Shown here in pieces: positions 10,350 to 23,535 of a stretch of 64,000 nucleotides of DNA. The notes beneath the pieces were generated by a model that saw nothing but the letters and a program-made list of their open reading frames with translations, was not told where the DNA came from and did no database searches. Numbering within the stretch: the first letter of the stretch is position 1; the number at the start of each line of letters is the position of its first letter. Both the position numbers and the translations under genes were made by a program. Source of the DNA: Diphasiastrum complanatum (lineage: Eukaryota > Streptophyta > Lycopodiopsida > Lycopodiales > Lycopodiaceae); contig CM055103.1 in NCBI GenBank assembly GCA_029204225.1, forward strand, positions 6,322,852 to 6,386,851. The letters run 5' to 3'.

Positions 10350-11002
10350 TGTCGCATGTACTTTGAATCTCTTGCCCAATGTAAATTGTAAATTGTAATT
10401 ATTAAATTGTAAATGGCTAAGTACCAGGGCCTGTGGAGACAATTGTAAATTGCAATGTAAATATTGTTATAGTGACTTATTCCGAGATGGCCAAGGGAGT
10501 ATTGGGCCTCATGAGAGTCTGCTGGACTGACCTCCTAAAAAGTAGGAAGGGTTGACTGGTCAACATGACACGTGTCATATGCTCACTGGGACACTTGGTC
10601 CAATGCATGAGTGACACTTGTCGGATGACGGGTCAACATGATGTGTCATATGCTCATTGGGACACTTGGTCCAATGCATGAGTGACACATGTCAGACTAT
10701 CCACCTACTAGCTTGCCTTTGTGTCAAGGTACGCCAAGTGGCAAGTGTCGACTGTGCATGGAGTTTGCCATGTGTCGACGTTCAGATGTGTCAAGGTTAA
10801 GGGGTGCTTGAGGGGATATAGTGTGAGCCTTGCCAACCATTCCCGATCGTATTCCTATGCAGCTATGGTTGGGAGGAGACTTGCAGCAGAGCTCTCATGT
10901 TTGCTTGTTGATCTATGTATATTTGCTTGAGATTAATAAAGTGACGGATTTGCTGGGTAATTCTATGTATTTACTTAAGGTTTGTGAGCTTGTGTGTAAC
11001 AA
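10350..11002 (+). repeat. 3' LTR of the broken chromovirus
   Basis: A purine tract 'aaggagggaaggga' (10336-10349) precedes TGTCGCATG at 10350, a credible polypurine tract and LTR start. The LTR contains two tandem copies of a roughly 65-bp block around 'gggacacttggtccaatgcatgag' (10587-10685) and matches the left LTR remnant at 1211-1602. The right end is uncertain. 'tgtgtaaca' at about 10994-11002 is a possible CA end, but the left partner is truncated, so no TSD can be checked. Confidence 0.7.
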
Positions 11003-11009
11003 CCAACGC

Positions 11010-11400
11010 AAAGGATGTGGGAGAGGAGGGTGGGGATGAGGCTGAGGAGGGATTGGATGATGAGGAGGAGGTGGAGGATGAGGCCTTGGATGACGAGATG
11101 GAGATGGAGATGGACATTGGAGAGGATGTGGGGTGGACCATGGGTTGATCCCAATGCCAAGACACAGGCCGAGCCTACACCAGTGTATGCAGAGGGGGCG
11201 GTAGGCGTAGGGTACACTTGATGGATTTGCATGTTGAGCGAGAGACAAAAGTATCATAGGCCTCTAGGGAGCAACAGCCTGAGGCCTTGGTAGACCTAGA
11301 GGTAGCGATAGAGGCAGTGGCGGAGGCAGGGGCACGGCAGCACATTCTCGAGGAGGATTCCCTATGGTGTTTGTTGGTGAGGCAGAGTTATATCAACTTG
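11010..11400. repeat. GA-rich low-complexity stretch
   Basis: Degenerate 'gatgaggaggag/gagatggagatgg' repeats cover 11025-11115, followed by purine-rich sequence to about 11360. The Arg/Trp-rich and Pro/Ser-rich frames on the two strands are products of the repeat and are not called as genes. Confidence 0.7.
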
Positions 11401-12207
11401 ATGTAGCAAACTTGGTTCTTGTATCTTTGACAATGAACACAAGGCCATTTGACAATGAACACACGGCCATTTTAGAGGACTTTAATTCATCTTATGCTAA
11501 ACAAATTAGTTAGACCAGTGACCATAAACATTGATACTTGAGCATTGAGAGTTGGGCCGTTTGTCATGAACATGGCATGTATGCTGCCTAAATAAATATT
11601 CTGAAATATGTGCCTTGAGTAGAAATCACCAAGCCAAGGGTTTAGTGATTGTAACAGCTTTTGGATAAAAAGCTACTGCATTAGCGGAGTTAACTAACAA
11701 GGAAGAAGAAGCACATAAAGTCTTGAGTGCTGGCAGTATTATGTTAAAACTTGATTCAGATCTAGAAAGATCCGGCCTTCTTTTTAAAGTTGTTTTTTCT
11801 GATCGTCTCTTCTGGTCTCCATGCATTGTACTCGGCGTTTTTTGGCATAAAGAGGCTTTAGGCCTACAAAGCTCATGGGGCTCTCCAGCAAAAAGACCAT
11901 TATGCAGGAAAACTTTCTAGCATAAGCCCAAAATATTTATTCAAGTGAAAAAAAAAAATAGCTTCAACCATTACGCAGCGAAAAGTCCTGGCCCTCCAAA
12001 ACTTTCTAGGGCAGTGGTCCTTAGTCAGAAAGTCCTGAGCCTGAGCACTTTCGAGTACACCTAAACCAAAAAGATTCAGACACCAAGGAAAATCTAAGTA
12101 ATGATATTCCCAATATATTGAAAACAAGAAATGGCTGGAAGGTGAGTCACACAACTTTAGCAAATCATTAAGGTGGGCAAGGAGCTCAAGACATCGAACA
12201 TCAAAGC
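11401..12207. other. No recognisable gene
   Basis: A short duplication 'ttgacaatgaacacaaggccattt' occurs near 11428-11475. The words 'aaaactttctag' and 'aaagtcctg' recur between 11905 and 12040. Nothing coding can be supported. If the ORF at 12208-12726 is a real exon, this would be its downstream intron or 3' UTR. Confidence 0.4.
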
Positions 12208-12726
12208 CTACAAAATATATTTAGTATCAATATACTCAATACCAAGTTTTGTGAAGGAGTAGGGTTTATTTGGAATGACTGGTGTAGCATAAGGCAAGGA
12301 CATGTATTCTACAGCTTTATTCCCAAAGATGAGCAGCATACAGCAACGTGGTGTTACCTCTCGGGAGCATTCTGCTTCAACTGTGATGCAACGAGCTTCA
12401 GAAGTAAGATCTTCGGCTTGTATCACAGTTGCAGTGTTCCAGCTCTGCTGCGGGATTGTCTCCAGCTCTTCCACCCTAAAGGGCCTGCATTCAACCTTCC
12501 ATTCCCAGCTTTTCCTGGTAATTTGAGCTCTATCTAAGCCACGCAATGCAGCCCCACACACAATGTGGGTTAGTTTGCAGCCAAGCCTTTGAGAAGGAGA
12601 TAAACTCAAGCTCGCAACAAATCCTCTGAAGCACAAGCCCTCTCTGCTGCTGCTGCTACTGCATTGTCTCAAAATTTGACATTCTGGGAGAGGAGGAGAT
12701 ACAAAATTGACAAGCTCCATCTCCAT
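12208..12726 (-). CDS. Unidentified protein or first exon, possible organelle-targeted N-terminus
   Basis: A 172-codon frame lies on the minus strand. The first 60 residues are rich in Ser, Leu, Cys and Arg with few acids ('CSSSSSREGLCFRGFVASLS'), a composition like a plastid transit peptide. About residues 65-130 are balanced and more protein-like ('WEWKVECRPFRVEELETIPQ'), and the end looks less coded. I recognise no family. It could be the first exon of a split gene, in which case the true boundary would be a GT donor before the C-terminal stretch, or a decayed fragment. No neighbouring exon was found. It is kept because, unlike the surrounding ORFs, its composition is not that of a repeat. 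Confidence 0.3.
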   Translation of the reverse strand: MEMELVNFVSPPLPECQILRQCSSSSSREGLCFRGFVASLSLSPSQRLGCKLTHIVCGAALRGLDRAQITRKSWEWKVECRPFRVEELETIPQQSWNTATVIQAEDLTSEARCITVEAECSREVTPRCCMLLIFGNKAVEYMSLPYATPVIPNKPYSFTKLGIEYIDTKYIL

Positions 12727-14295
12727 ACTAACTGAGCACTCAAATTTATGGAGCCTTGGTACTTTCTGGCTCCATAGATGCCTCCATCTTTATCTCCTTA
12801 ATCTGGATCTCTTGTGTCAAACAGGTACATGATAACATGCTTCAGCTGATGGTATTTGCACTCAAGGCACTATTGTTTTAGGGATGAGCCCTATTCTTCA
12901 GGTGATGGTCTTTGCACTCAAGGCACAACAAGAGCTATATTTTCAAAATGAGCCCTATTTTTCACCATGGCTGACTTCTCAATCATGATACATCAACCAT
13001 CTTATCGTGATGTTTGTCAATACGACCAGGCGAGATGGTCGTATATTTTCCAACCCTCACATGTGTGAGAGCCCACCATTGTCACTCGAGTGATGGTGTG
13101 GAATATGTTGATCCTAGTTTTAGTGACACATGTCAACAGGAATGAATGCCATGTGCATAGGTCTAGACATGGAGGGTGCTTGGAGTGAATACAAGGTCTT
13201 TCGCATCTATTTACCCTAAGAGTGTTGGATAGTATGAGCACATGTGCATGGCCACAATGTCCCTCTAGCCTCATGATGGTGCAAGATGGTAAGTCGGTGA
13301 TGTGGGACATTAGTATTGCCATGAGCACAATCGATCGTACATGACAGTTGCTCTAGTGCACGAGGCTAAGTCCAAATAAATTTCACAAATGGGTAGTTCA
13401 TCATTGATGGTGTGCAAAAAATGACTTATTGGAAGTTCTTGCAATTCGGCATCAAAGTTATATCTATCATAATCATCGAGAGACCATCGAGCTTGGGCCT
13501 CTAACAAACATCAATCATGCCCAATTAATGTAGGTGATCAATTTGCTCTAGTGACAGATTGCGGATATGCAACTGAAGCATAGGCAGTGGAGCAAAAGTT
13601 GAGTGCCATGAGTAAATCATGATAGGCATTGCTCCATCTCTTGTTTAGTCGATCCGATAGAAGATTCACCTATTGGTACAGTCTTTAGGAGAATTCAACA
13701 ATATTTTTCCATAGTAGTTGCATAAGTATCTTCTCCCCTCTAGCAATGTGGACCATCAAATTGACTCTACTTCCCAATAGTCCCCTGTATCACTTTTTCC
13801 ATATAGGATGAGTTAGAAATAAGAGAATGAAATTGCTTGAAAACTTCAAGGGTACCTTAGGATGGATCACATTAGGCCCAGTGAATCTCCTTGGGGAGCA
13901 CATGTATTGCTAGTTGGCAAGGAAGATGTTTATACTAATTTGTTTTGAACAGGTTCAAGTTCAACTTCCAACTATTTCGATATTCTATTCTATAGTTTTG
14001 TCTATTCCTTATTCATCATACTAACAGACATATCAATTTAAACAGCTACCAATGATAACTACCATGGTAGTCTATGATTACTCAACTAGTTCTGAATAGC
14101 AAGATAAATCAATAGTCTGATTATATTGTTAGCTACACAACAAATTTGGAAAAATCTATGTAGACACAAAACTAATAGATAGTTTCATCTATTTGATCTT
14201 ATATAACTGGGCATCAGAGTTATTGTCTTGACAACCCTTTGATCTGAATAATAATTTTCAAGCACTACTACCGCTAAATAAATCTAAAACCTAGT
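12727..14295. other. Intergenic repeat-like sequence, no gene
   Basis: The sentence-like words 'gatggt.tttgcactcaaggcac' recur at about 12848-12870 and 12903-12925. Minus-strand ORFs at 13017-13507 have no domain or coding composition. Nothing else is recognised. Confidence 0.4.
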
Positions 14296-14817
14296 TTGTT
14301 GGGTGTGAAAACATCTCAATCAAGTTATTACAGTTGTTGTGGCTTTTGGTACAGACAAGCCACAAAATTAGTCATCAAACACTATAATTTCTTTGTCATT
14401 CCTGGATAATCAAAATGATTTTCAAAATATTAGCGTTTAACAATGTTGTAGTCGGGCATCAACCACTTTCTATTAGTTGAAAAATAGTTGATGGTTAAAT
14501 ATTGTATCATAATACAAAGGCAAGCACCACTAGAATTTCCTACATTTGGTTTATACTTGCAAACATTTGAAAACATTGGTTAGAGTAACATATAAAACAC
14601 AAATTTTTATTTAAAAAGTGAAGTTAAATTACAATGAAAATACTAAAATTTCTACTTACCAAATGTTGTTTTCAATGCCAGCATTGCAAACCTCAAGTAG
14701 GGCCTTATGCACACCTACTTATTGTCAACTAGAGTGCAATATCACTATTCTTCAAAGTAGAGCCGCAATGACTTCTAAAAAATTTGCAACTTCATGCTTG
14801 ACCTCTATGTTGGAAAA

Positions 14818-15470
14818 TGGTTGGATAGCAGCAGAAGTCTGATAGCGGATGGCTAGTTTGTGGATCGGTAGTGCAACAGTTAAGAACAAAATTAGACCAG
14901 ATGAAAACTGAGTAGCAATGCAAAAGAATGAAGCAGAAGTGAGACAAAACTTGCACTTTGATTGAATGGAAAATGTACAAGAGCATGGAGCAGCGCAAGA
15001 CAGTAGGCGCACAAAATTCTCCAACTGATAATCGTTGATTGCAAAAACTTAACTAACTGATAACAACTTAGTTACTTAACTAGAATACATTCTCACCAAT
15101 CTGGCAAGGGTGCTGACGCTATACATTGATGATTGCATGTCAGTGCTCAAATCAGGTGGACTGTCAGAGATGTACTTGAAGTCATCTGACAGTTCATGGA
15201 TCGACCTTTCCATGATGACAAATTCGGTTAAGTCAATGAAATCGAACATATGTCGACTTATTTGGTTGATGGAGATGAATTCGGTTGATGGAGTTAGTTT
15301 GGAGATGTTGATGAATTTGATTGATGGGTATATAGATGAGAAGTCGATGTTGATGGAATGAAGTAAGTCGGGTACTTTGAATACTTCGATGTCGGGTACC
15401 TTGATGAAGTAAGTTAAGTATATACAACTGAGAAGTCGAAGTTGATGAAGTCGATGACTTCGATGTCGGA
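14818..15470 (-). repeat. Truncated 3' LTR of copia element
   Basis: It matches 16436-17190 base for base over long stretches but lacks an internal block of about 80 bp present at 16779-16880 and lacks the LTR start. It contains degenerate 'tcgatgtcgg/acttcgaagtcg' micro-repeats. Confidence 0.85.
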
Positions 15471-15473
15471 CAC

Positions 15474-16295
15474 TTCAACTGCTGGAACTGCTTCTTCTTC
15501 TCGTTGTTGTACCTCAAAGTTCGACAGTCCTTGATGAGATGACCAGTCCTCTTACAGTATTTGCAAAATAGCTTCCGCATTGGCTGGAATGATGAGGATC
15601 CTGATGTTATTGGTGTATTTGATACAGGTTGCTGCATGTTGCTCTTCTTGTTAGTGTAATTTGACTTTGTAGATCTCTTGGATCTAAACTTCTGATTTTT
15701 CTTTGTGTATTGAGCCGGAGGAGGAAGCATTCCTTCTTATCTCCTCTTGTAGTAGCATCGAGATTACTCTTGATAGAGTGAGATGCTGCTGGATTGAAAT
15801 AGCCCTAACCCAAGTTTCATAGGCATCAGGGAGACTCAATAATAGAGTCATTACTGCATCTGAATCTTCAATGACTGATCCTGTTGCAGTCATCTGCTCC
15901 ATAAGGTTCTTGAAAGTGTTGAGATGGCTCAAAACACTATCTGCCCGAGACATCTTGAGAGTGAAGAATTTTTTCTTCAGATGAAGCTTGGAGGTGACGT
16001 CTCTGATATCATAGAGAGTTGCTAGGATGTCCCATGCATCCTTAGCGGTCTGAGCAGCATGTATGTGGCTGATCTGAGAGTCCTTGATATTGAGAGTGAT
16101 CAAGGCAAATGCCTTGCCATCTCTTTGTCTCCATTTGGTAATGCTAGCTGCATCAGCCTCTGGTTTGACCTCAATGCCATCGACGATGTCCCATAGTTCT
16201 TTGAAAAGTAGAACTAGTCTCATCTTGAACTTCCAGAGATGGTTGTTCTCTCCGTCGAGCTTGTCAATCAGAGATGAACTAGAAGTTGAATCCAT
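15474..16295 (-). pseudogene. Ty1/copia gag with CCHC zinc knuckle
   Basis: The minus-strand ATG at 16295 opens 'MDSTSSSSLIDKLDGENNHL', then 'KMRLVLLFKELWDIVDG', 'DAWDILATLYDIRD', 'SKLHLKKKFFTLKM' and 'LLLSLPDAYETW', the usual copia gag order. After a frame change near 15700 the zinc knuckle CKYCKRTGHLIKDC (C-X2-C-X4-H-X4-C) is intact at about 15520-15565. The 203-residue first frame is uninterrupted. The protein would coat the element RNA in a virus-like particle. Everything 3' of the knuckle is deleted. It is the same family as gag at 33433 in the plus-strand copia relic. Confidence 0.85.
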
Positions 16296-16435
16296 TCTAG
16301 TGTAGAGATCACTGGTAGAAACAACAATATCTGAATACTGCTAGTTGTGCACTTGCTGAGATGAAGTCTTGGTAGAAATAAGACTGATAACCTGCAATAG
16401 AAATGTAGATTACTGAGCCACCCACTCTAATACCA

Positions 16436-17285
16436 TGTTGGAAAATGGTTGGATAGCAGTGGAAGTCCTATAACGGATGGATGGTTTGTGGATCGGTCGT
16501 GCAACAGTTAACAACAAAATTAGTCAAGATGAAAACTGAGTAGCAATGCAAAAGAACGAAGCAGAAGTGAGACAAAACTTGCACTTTGATTGAAGGGAAA
16601 AAGTACAAGAGCGTGGAGCAGCACAAGACAGTAGGCGCACAAAATTTTCCAGTTGATAATCGTTGATTGCAAAAACTTAACTAACTGATAGTAACTTAGT
16701 TACTTAACTAGAATACATTCTCACCAATCTGGCAAGAGTGCTGACGCTATACATTGATGATTGCATGTCAGTACTCAGTGCATTGGGAGCATAAAGTCTT
16801 AACTACTTAATGTACTTTCGTTGTTATGCATTAGATGGTCATCTTCTCTAACTGTAAGTGTATGTACAAACTTGGTGGACTGTTAGAGATGTACTTGAAG
16901 TCGTCTGACAGTTCATGGATCGACCTTTCCCTGATGACGAATTCGGTTAAGTCGACGAAGTCAGACATGTCAACTGATTTGGTTGATAGAGATGAATTTG
17001 GTTGATGGAGTTAGTGTGAAGATGTTGATGAATTCGGTTGATGGGTATATACATGAGAAGTCGACGTTGATGGAATGAAGTAAGTCGGGTACTTCGAATA
17101 CTTCGATGTCGGGTACCTTGATGAAGTAAGTTGAGTATATACAACTGAGAAGTCAAAGTCGATGAAGTCGATGACTTCGATGTCCGACACTTCGATGTCT
17201 TCGAAGTCGATGGAGTCGACTTCGGCTGAGTCTTTCAGGATGCTCATTACTCAATGAATTTGGTCTTGAGCATTGAAATCCAACA
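16436..17285 (-). repeat. 5' LTR of copia element (850 bp)
   Basis: On the minus strand it begins TGTTGGATTTCAATG and ends CCATTTTCCAACA. It is followed by the primer site and flanked by TSD CTCTA. Confidence 0.9.
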
Positions 17286-19600
17286 CTCTATGTATTTGAA
17301 GCATCTCTCATCATTAAGAGACCCTCTCAGCTTGAACTCGTAAGAAATGTCCATGATGTAAAGGTTATAAGGTCTTCTTTTAACAAATTTGGCAATTCCC
17401 TTTGCATCAAATTATTGAACATATAGTGGTAGGGTTGGTCATCAACAGATTTGAAAACATAAATGTCTTTTGGATAATCTTCAACAACAAGATCCTCACT
17501 CTATTGAAGCTCTTGTTGCCTCTTCAATAGCCTTGGCCTTTTGCAAATGGGTTTTGAATTGCTCAAGATGTTGGCCACTCTTCCTACCTTCATTATATGA
17601 GGAGTGAAACATTAGGAACACCTATTTCGCATAAAAGTCATTCTTTTCAAAAGGAAAAATTGAATTGTCAAAAAAAAAACTAAACAAATGCTTACAAGAG
17701 AGAACCTCATGCTCAACATGGACTAGTATTAAACAAAAATCATTAACCTTTGAGAGTTCACCTTGTCTCTGAATAAATAAAAAATTGTCATGGCTTTTCA
17801 CTTTGGGTGCTATTTGGGTAGAGATATTTGCATTAGTTTTGACAATTGAGGCCTTTGAGCATTGTCTCTTGAACTCTCATAATAACTTGTGTCTGATAAA
17901 AAAAATTGTTAGAAAATTTGTTAACGAAAGATATTAAATAAAAGGTAAAGTACCTTGAAAACTAAAATCATCTTCAAAATTCTTTTCTCATATCAACTAA
18001 ACTCAACTGTCCGGTCACAACTCTAGAAAGTACAACTATTATTATCTCTTGGGAGGCCATGCATGTTCTTCCACTATGACATTTCCACGTTTGTAGGGAT
18101 TGGATCAAGTGAAGTCTGAGTGGATTTTTCCTTTGAAGTTTTCAAACCCCTTCACAACATGTTCCTCTATTTCAAACCTTTTCTATTAATCAATAATCTT
18201 GTCAACTACATCCCAAACTTGAAAAAAAGAAGCAAGTTTAATGAGTACTCAAATAAAAATAACTTCACATTAAAAAAACTTATTGAAAAATGCAAAGAAT
18301 AATACAAGCAAAAAAATAAATCATAGTTTCATATTTATCAATCAAGAACATAAGGCTAACTAAAAATAGTTGTCAGATTTAGTGAGTGTGTAAGTTGCAT
18401 TGTTCGTCTATCTCTTGGGCACATAGGCACTCTAGCTCCAAATTCTTGTGATCATCACTTTTGTTAAAGCGAGTATATTTTTTGTAAAAGAAACACACTC
18501 TTTGAATCATTGTCATTTTTAGCTTGTAGTCTTGATCTATGTTGTAATCCCAAGCTAGAAGTTTCGCTTCCTTGACATTGAGGCCTCCAAAGATTATGGC
18601 ACTCACTTGTCTGAAGGATTGATGTGAGAATACTCAAGAGGAAGTTTTTTCTTGGCCTATAAACTATGAATTTCACCTAAGACAAACAGATTTAAATGTG
18701 GATACAAATTTGGACTCAAAATATGCCATCATAGGATAATCTGCACGTGCAATGAGCACTCGGAAAGGAGTTACAATAGCATGTGTGTAATCCCTAAATT
18801 TAACCTTAAGATTCTATACATGTGAGGGATTGGATTCTCTCACCTCCATTGGTCTATCTCCAAATGAAGAATCAACTGAAGGTTAGTCACATTGCTTAAT
18901 TTCAATAATAAAATATGTTTCTATAATTTTTTTTGTTTTGTTTTCATGAATTGTTCATCTCATTTTGGCAACATCTATTAAAGAGGAATCTATGAAAATA
19001 CAGACACCATGCATATTTAAAGAGGATTATTGAGAAGAAACCTTCGATGAATGATTTGGGTCTTGATATTTTTTTGTCATATTCGTGAATCCCCTTCTAC
19101 CAACTCTAAGTTGGCCGGAACCTTCTTGGGATGTTTTCAAGGAGCTAGATTTTCTCTTTGGCGTGGACTTCAGAGGAGTTCTTTGGGAGGATTCCTCAAC
19201 CTAGGTAGTCTTTTTCGTTGAGAAGGCCAAACCTTTGTCTAAACTCACAACATGAGATTTCAACTTCGTGGCTTTTGGCAACACAAAATCTTCACCGTCT
19301 AAAAGGGCCTCATAAGCAATCAAAATTGCTTCTTTTAAGCTATGAAAGAAACATACAAATAAAATTTTTAAAATGCCTATGCTGAGCATGGAAAAAAGAA
19401 TTTCAATTTAAGATTTGTGAAAAGAATTAAAATACTCGCCACTATTTGAAGTGCCTCATCCAAGAAATTCTTCATGTAAGCATGCTTCCAAAAGCCATTT
19501 TTCATAAACTCATCCTCCAAAATGTGCAAATAAATTTTTTTGTCAAGGGCCTTCATAGGAAAATATGTGAAGTAGTCATTATAATCATTTACCACTACTT

Positions 19601-20573
<973 letters not shown>

Positions 20574-20989
20574 TGATTTTTGGATTGCTTAGGTTAATGC
20601 TTGATTGGTAGTTGAATTTCATTTGTAAGCTTGCATAACATCTTGTGAATAGGCATTCCTCCCTTGGAAATGAATCATCATGTGACAAGAAAGGAGAAAC
20701 TACCTTGCTATTATATTTGCATTGCTACCATTTGGATATTAAAAATAGGATTTGAAGAAAATTGAAAAAACCAACTACCAAAATGAACTCATCCCAGGTG
20801 GATGTACATATTTGTCTCCAAACAATATAATTATTTCTTTACCCTCATGAAAAGAAGAACATGTTTCTCAAAATCTATCTCAGGATGCTTATTAAATAAC
20901 CACTTTATCCTAGAATTATGTCCGTACATGCTAAATCTAAAACATGGAAATCAATTAACTCTCTATAATCTTGGATCCAAACTGGGAGT

Positions 20990-22184
20990 CTTGGAAATTT
21001 AACATCCCACGTCTCCAACTCCGGACCCGAAGCTAGATATACTCGATATCTATGGTTATTGGCTTCAGTTTCCACGCCTGTTTTTGCACAAGACCAGAGT
21101 TAATGAAATCATGAATAGATTCACTGTCCACTAAAATACTAACTTAATGTCCTTTAACAGTGCCTTTCACACGAAATAAATCATTTGGCAAGAATGAAGT
21201 AGTACTAAAAGAACAATCGCACTCACAATTATCTTTATTAATTTCCAGCTTAATATTTTCTTTACTTGACATCTCAATCACTTGAGTTGCACCTTTCTTT
21301 CATTTTGGGTAGAATTTCATAACGTGTCTAGGCTGACTACAATGGAAACAAACACTGGTCCTTCTTGTCTTTTTCCAGACAAACGCTTCTTTTGTCTAAA
21401 CTCAGATGCAGCTTGATCTAGTGCGTCAAAATACTTAGATTTTTTATTACCACAAACTCTTTTCTTTCTCTTTTTCTGGTTGGGTCCAAATGATCCAGAT
21501 GGATTAGCTTGTAATTGCTTTCTAGATGCCACCACTGTGGAATCATATGCTTTTGCGACTCGTACGGCATCATCAAAAGTTTGAAGCACATTACGCTTAC
21601 ACTCATTCTGATAACCTGCAAGCAGACCTACGATAAATTGTCATAGTGCTAGTTTTGCATCGAATGAGGGAACTTTATTCCATAAATCCATAAAATCTTG
21701 TAAGTACGAGTCCAAAATCCGAGTACCCATTTTGCAATTAACAAATCTTTGGTAAAATCTGAGTCGTCTACAACCACAAACGACTTTCTGAACACTTCCA
21801 TAAACTCGTCTTATGTGGTACGTTTTGGTTGCAGATCATGCCACCACGACAAAGCTTTCCCACAGAAGAACAGAATAACAGTCTCAATCTCTAATTCTTC
21901 AAGAATTCTGTGTAGATTAAAATAACCGGTCCACTTGGTTAACCAGTCATCTACAACTTCCGATTTTTTCTCTTTCTTCTCCCCCAAAAAGATTCAGGCT
22001 AAAGGCCCAAATTTGGTGCGGATAAAATTTTCACTTGATTCAACATTATTTCCATTTGTTGATCTCTTAAAGCGTTCTTGTTATTTATTTCATTAAGCAC
22101 TCGGCTTAAAGACTAACAAATTTGCAGATAGGTAGGCATTGGCACCTGACTATCTAGAGCTGCATTTGCATTATCATCTGCCAT
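20990..22184 (-). pseudogene. Ty3/gypsy gag-protease relic
   Basis: The minus-strand ATG at 22184 opens 'MADDNANAALDSQVPMPTYL'. Gag codons follow through several stops. The 21317-21621 part reads 'FDDAVRVAKAYDSTVVASRK' and a basic linker 'NQKKRKKRV', then a zinc-knuckle remnant 'VSIVVSLDTL' or its shifted 'CFHCSQPRHVMKF'. Toward 21000-21180, protease-like codons appear ('VSILVDSESIHDFIN', where the active Gly is lost). Stops, shifts and the mutated active site show an old relic. The family appears different from the chromovirus at 1.2-11 kb. Confidence 0.7.
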
Positions 22185-23535
22185 ATTGATTTCAGTTATT
22201 ATATGATTGATATGAACCTACACCTACATACCAATCAGTATGGCCTATGCAAGCATGCATACAGGTCTACCATACATTTCCATCAACAGACAAGCACTAC
22301 ACTGAGTTACAAGCATGCATGCATCGGAACAATTCCAAAATATTGCAAATTTTAGTTCAAAAATTGCCAAACTTCAGACGGCCATAACTTTCTCTACAGG
22401 ACACCAAATTGGTCGATGTAAAGCACAGTACGGAGGGAGAGTGGTTCTACAAGGAAATTGCCACATCACCCTGCCACCTAGGCTTCACACATGTGAGCAG
22501 TAAATGGCCAAAAATCATGTAGTAGGGTGCACTTTAGGAAGGTGGTATCATAAAAAATTGTACTCCAGCCCAATAAGCATCCAATCAGAGGTACAAGGAC
22601 TCTACTAAGGTTTATTAGAGAGTCATAGAAGCTTCTAACAGGTCTAGCAAGCAATCATAAGCTCATATTATGCATAAAATGCATTTCTGGCCTCCTTCAA
22701 CAAGCAACACTTCAAGATGATGGTGTCTAATGCTCACCTATCCGGATTGGATGCATGATGGCTCAAATCAGAGGAAATCTATCATATCTTTAAGCTTTTA
22801 ATAATAACCAACAGGTTCAAACCCCCGTTTAAAAGGTATTCATGCCCAAAAATCACCAAAAATACATTATTTTTTGATGTTTTGAGCCCCTTAATGGTGT
22901 CCAGTCCTAACCAAACTTCATGAAAGCTCTAGTACAGCTTAATTACACTTGTGAGAATGTTCTTACCAACTATTGGCTAAGAATTTTGTTATCTCCCACA
23001 AAATTAGTCCAAAAATCATCAAAAAACCATGTTTTTTGACCAATTTTACCCAAAAATTGTGGGATAAATCTACAAATAAGTGCAATCTGATCCTAATCCC
23101 TGTAAATCCATTGCATTCAAACACTTAAAGTTATGATTTTAGTCAAATATGGATTCTATAGCCCACTTATGGTCCGAATCCCCTAATTTTTGGTCCCAAA
23201 TCACTATCTAATCATCCTTTTGACTGATCAAACACCATGTAAACACGATGACATTTGTTTTGGGACTTTGACCTGAAAAAGAGTAATCTTTTTTGGTGTT
23301 TTTTAATGGTCCTAGTTTTAGGTCAAAATCATAGACTTTTTTAATAAATCTCTAAATTTTGTTTTTTAAAAAAAGCCAAAAAATGCATATTTTAAATAAA
23401 GAACTACAAGTTTTTTGTTGCAAACTTCATAAAACCATCATAATTACAAATGAAATGATAATTCAAGAATGATTTTTGAAACTCAAAATCCCATTGAAAT
23501 ACGAAACAACTTAAATTATATTTGCACTTTTTTTT
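22185..23535. other. Probable gypsy leader/LTR remains, no gene
   Basis: This is AT-rich sequence upstream (on minus) of the gag at 22184. 'caagcatgcat' occurs twice (22251-22262 and 22310-22322). No LTR partner or primer site could be located. No coding region is seen. Confidence 0.35.

Larger units (their letters stand above)
14818..17285 (-). mobile_element. Internally deleted Ty1/copia element
   Basis: It lies on the minus strand. The 5' LTR is 16436-17285 and the primer site (TGGTATTAGAG read on minus) is at 16425-16435. Gag runs from the ATG at 16295, followed by a CCHC knuckle. After the knuckle the sequence passes near 15470 straight into the middle of the 3' LTR, which ends at 14818. 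Protease, integrase, RT, RNase H, PPT and the start of the 3' LTR are therefore missing. The TSD CTCTA is perfect at 14813-14817 and 17286-17290. The host sequence on both sides belongs to copy A of the unknown unit. Confidence 0.9.
14296..19600 (-). pseudogene. Copy A of an unknown multi-exon coding unit, split by a copia element
   Basis: Segments here match copy B (28255-30060) piecewise. 14330-14400 ('gttgttgtggcttttggtac.gacaagccac') matches 28620-28650. 14680-14817 matches about 28980-29100. 17290-17480 shares the minus-strand reading 'KSVDDQP..Y' with 29231-29260. 17850-18090 matches 29600-29870. Copia element 14818-17285 interrupts it exactly at its TSD. Farther right, coding-like minus-strand pieces ('YLHILEDEFMKNGFWKHAY', about 19460-19550; 'EAILIAYEALLDGEDFVLP', about 19270-19340) have no visible partner in copy B. 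No known domain is recognised. Stops and frame changes make it a pseudogene. It may be a transposon gene or an amplified captured gene. Confidence 0.5.

Noticed and set aside
11015-11257. Arg/Trp-rich or Pro-rich proteins on both strands
   Set aside because: Low-complexity purine-rich DNA gives open frames on both strands, with no domain.
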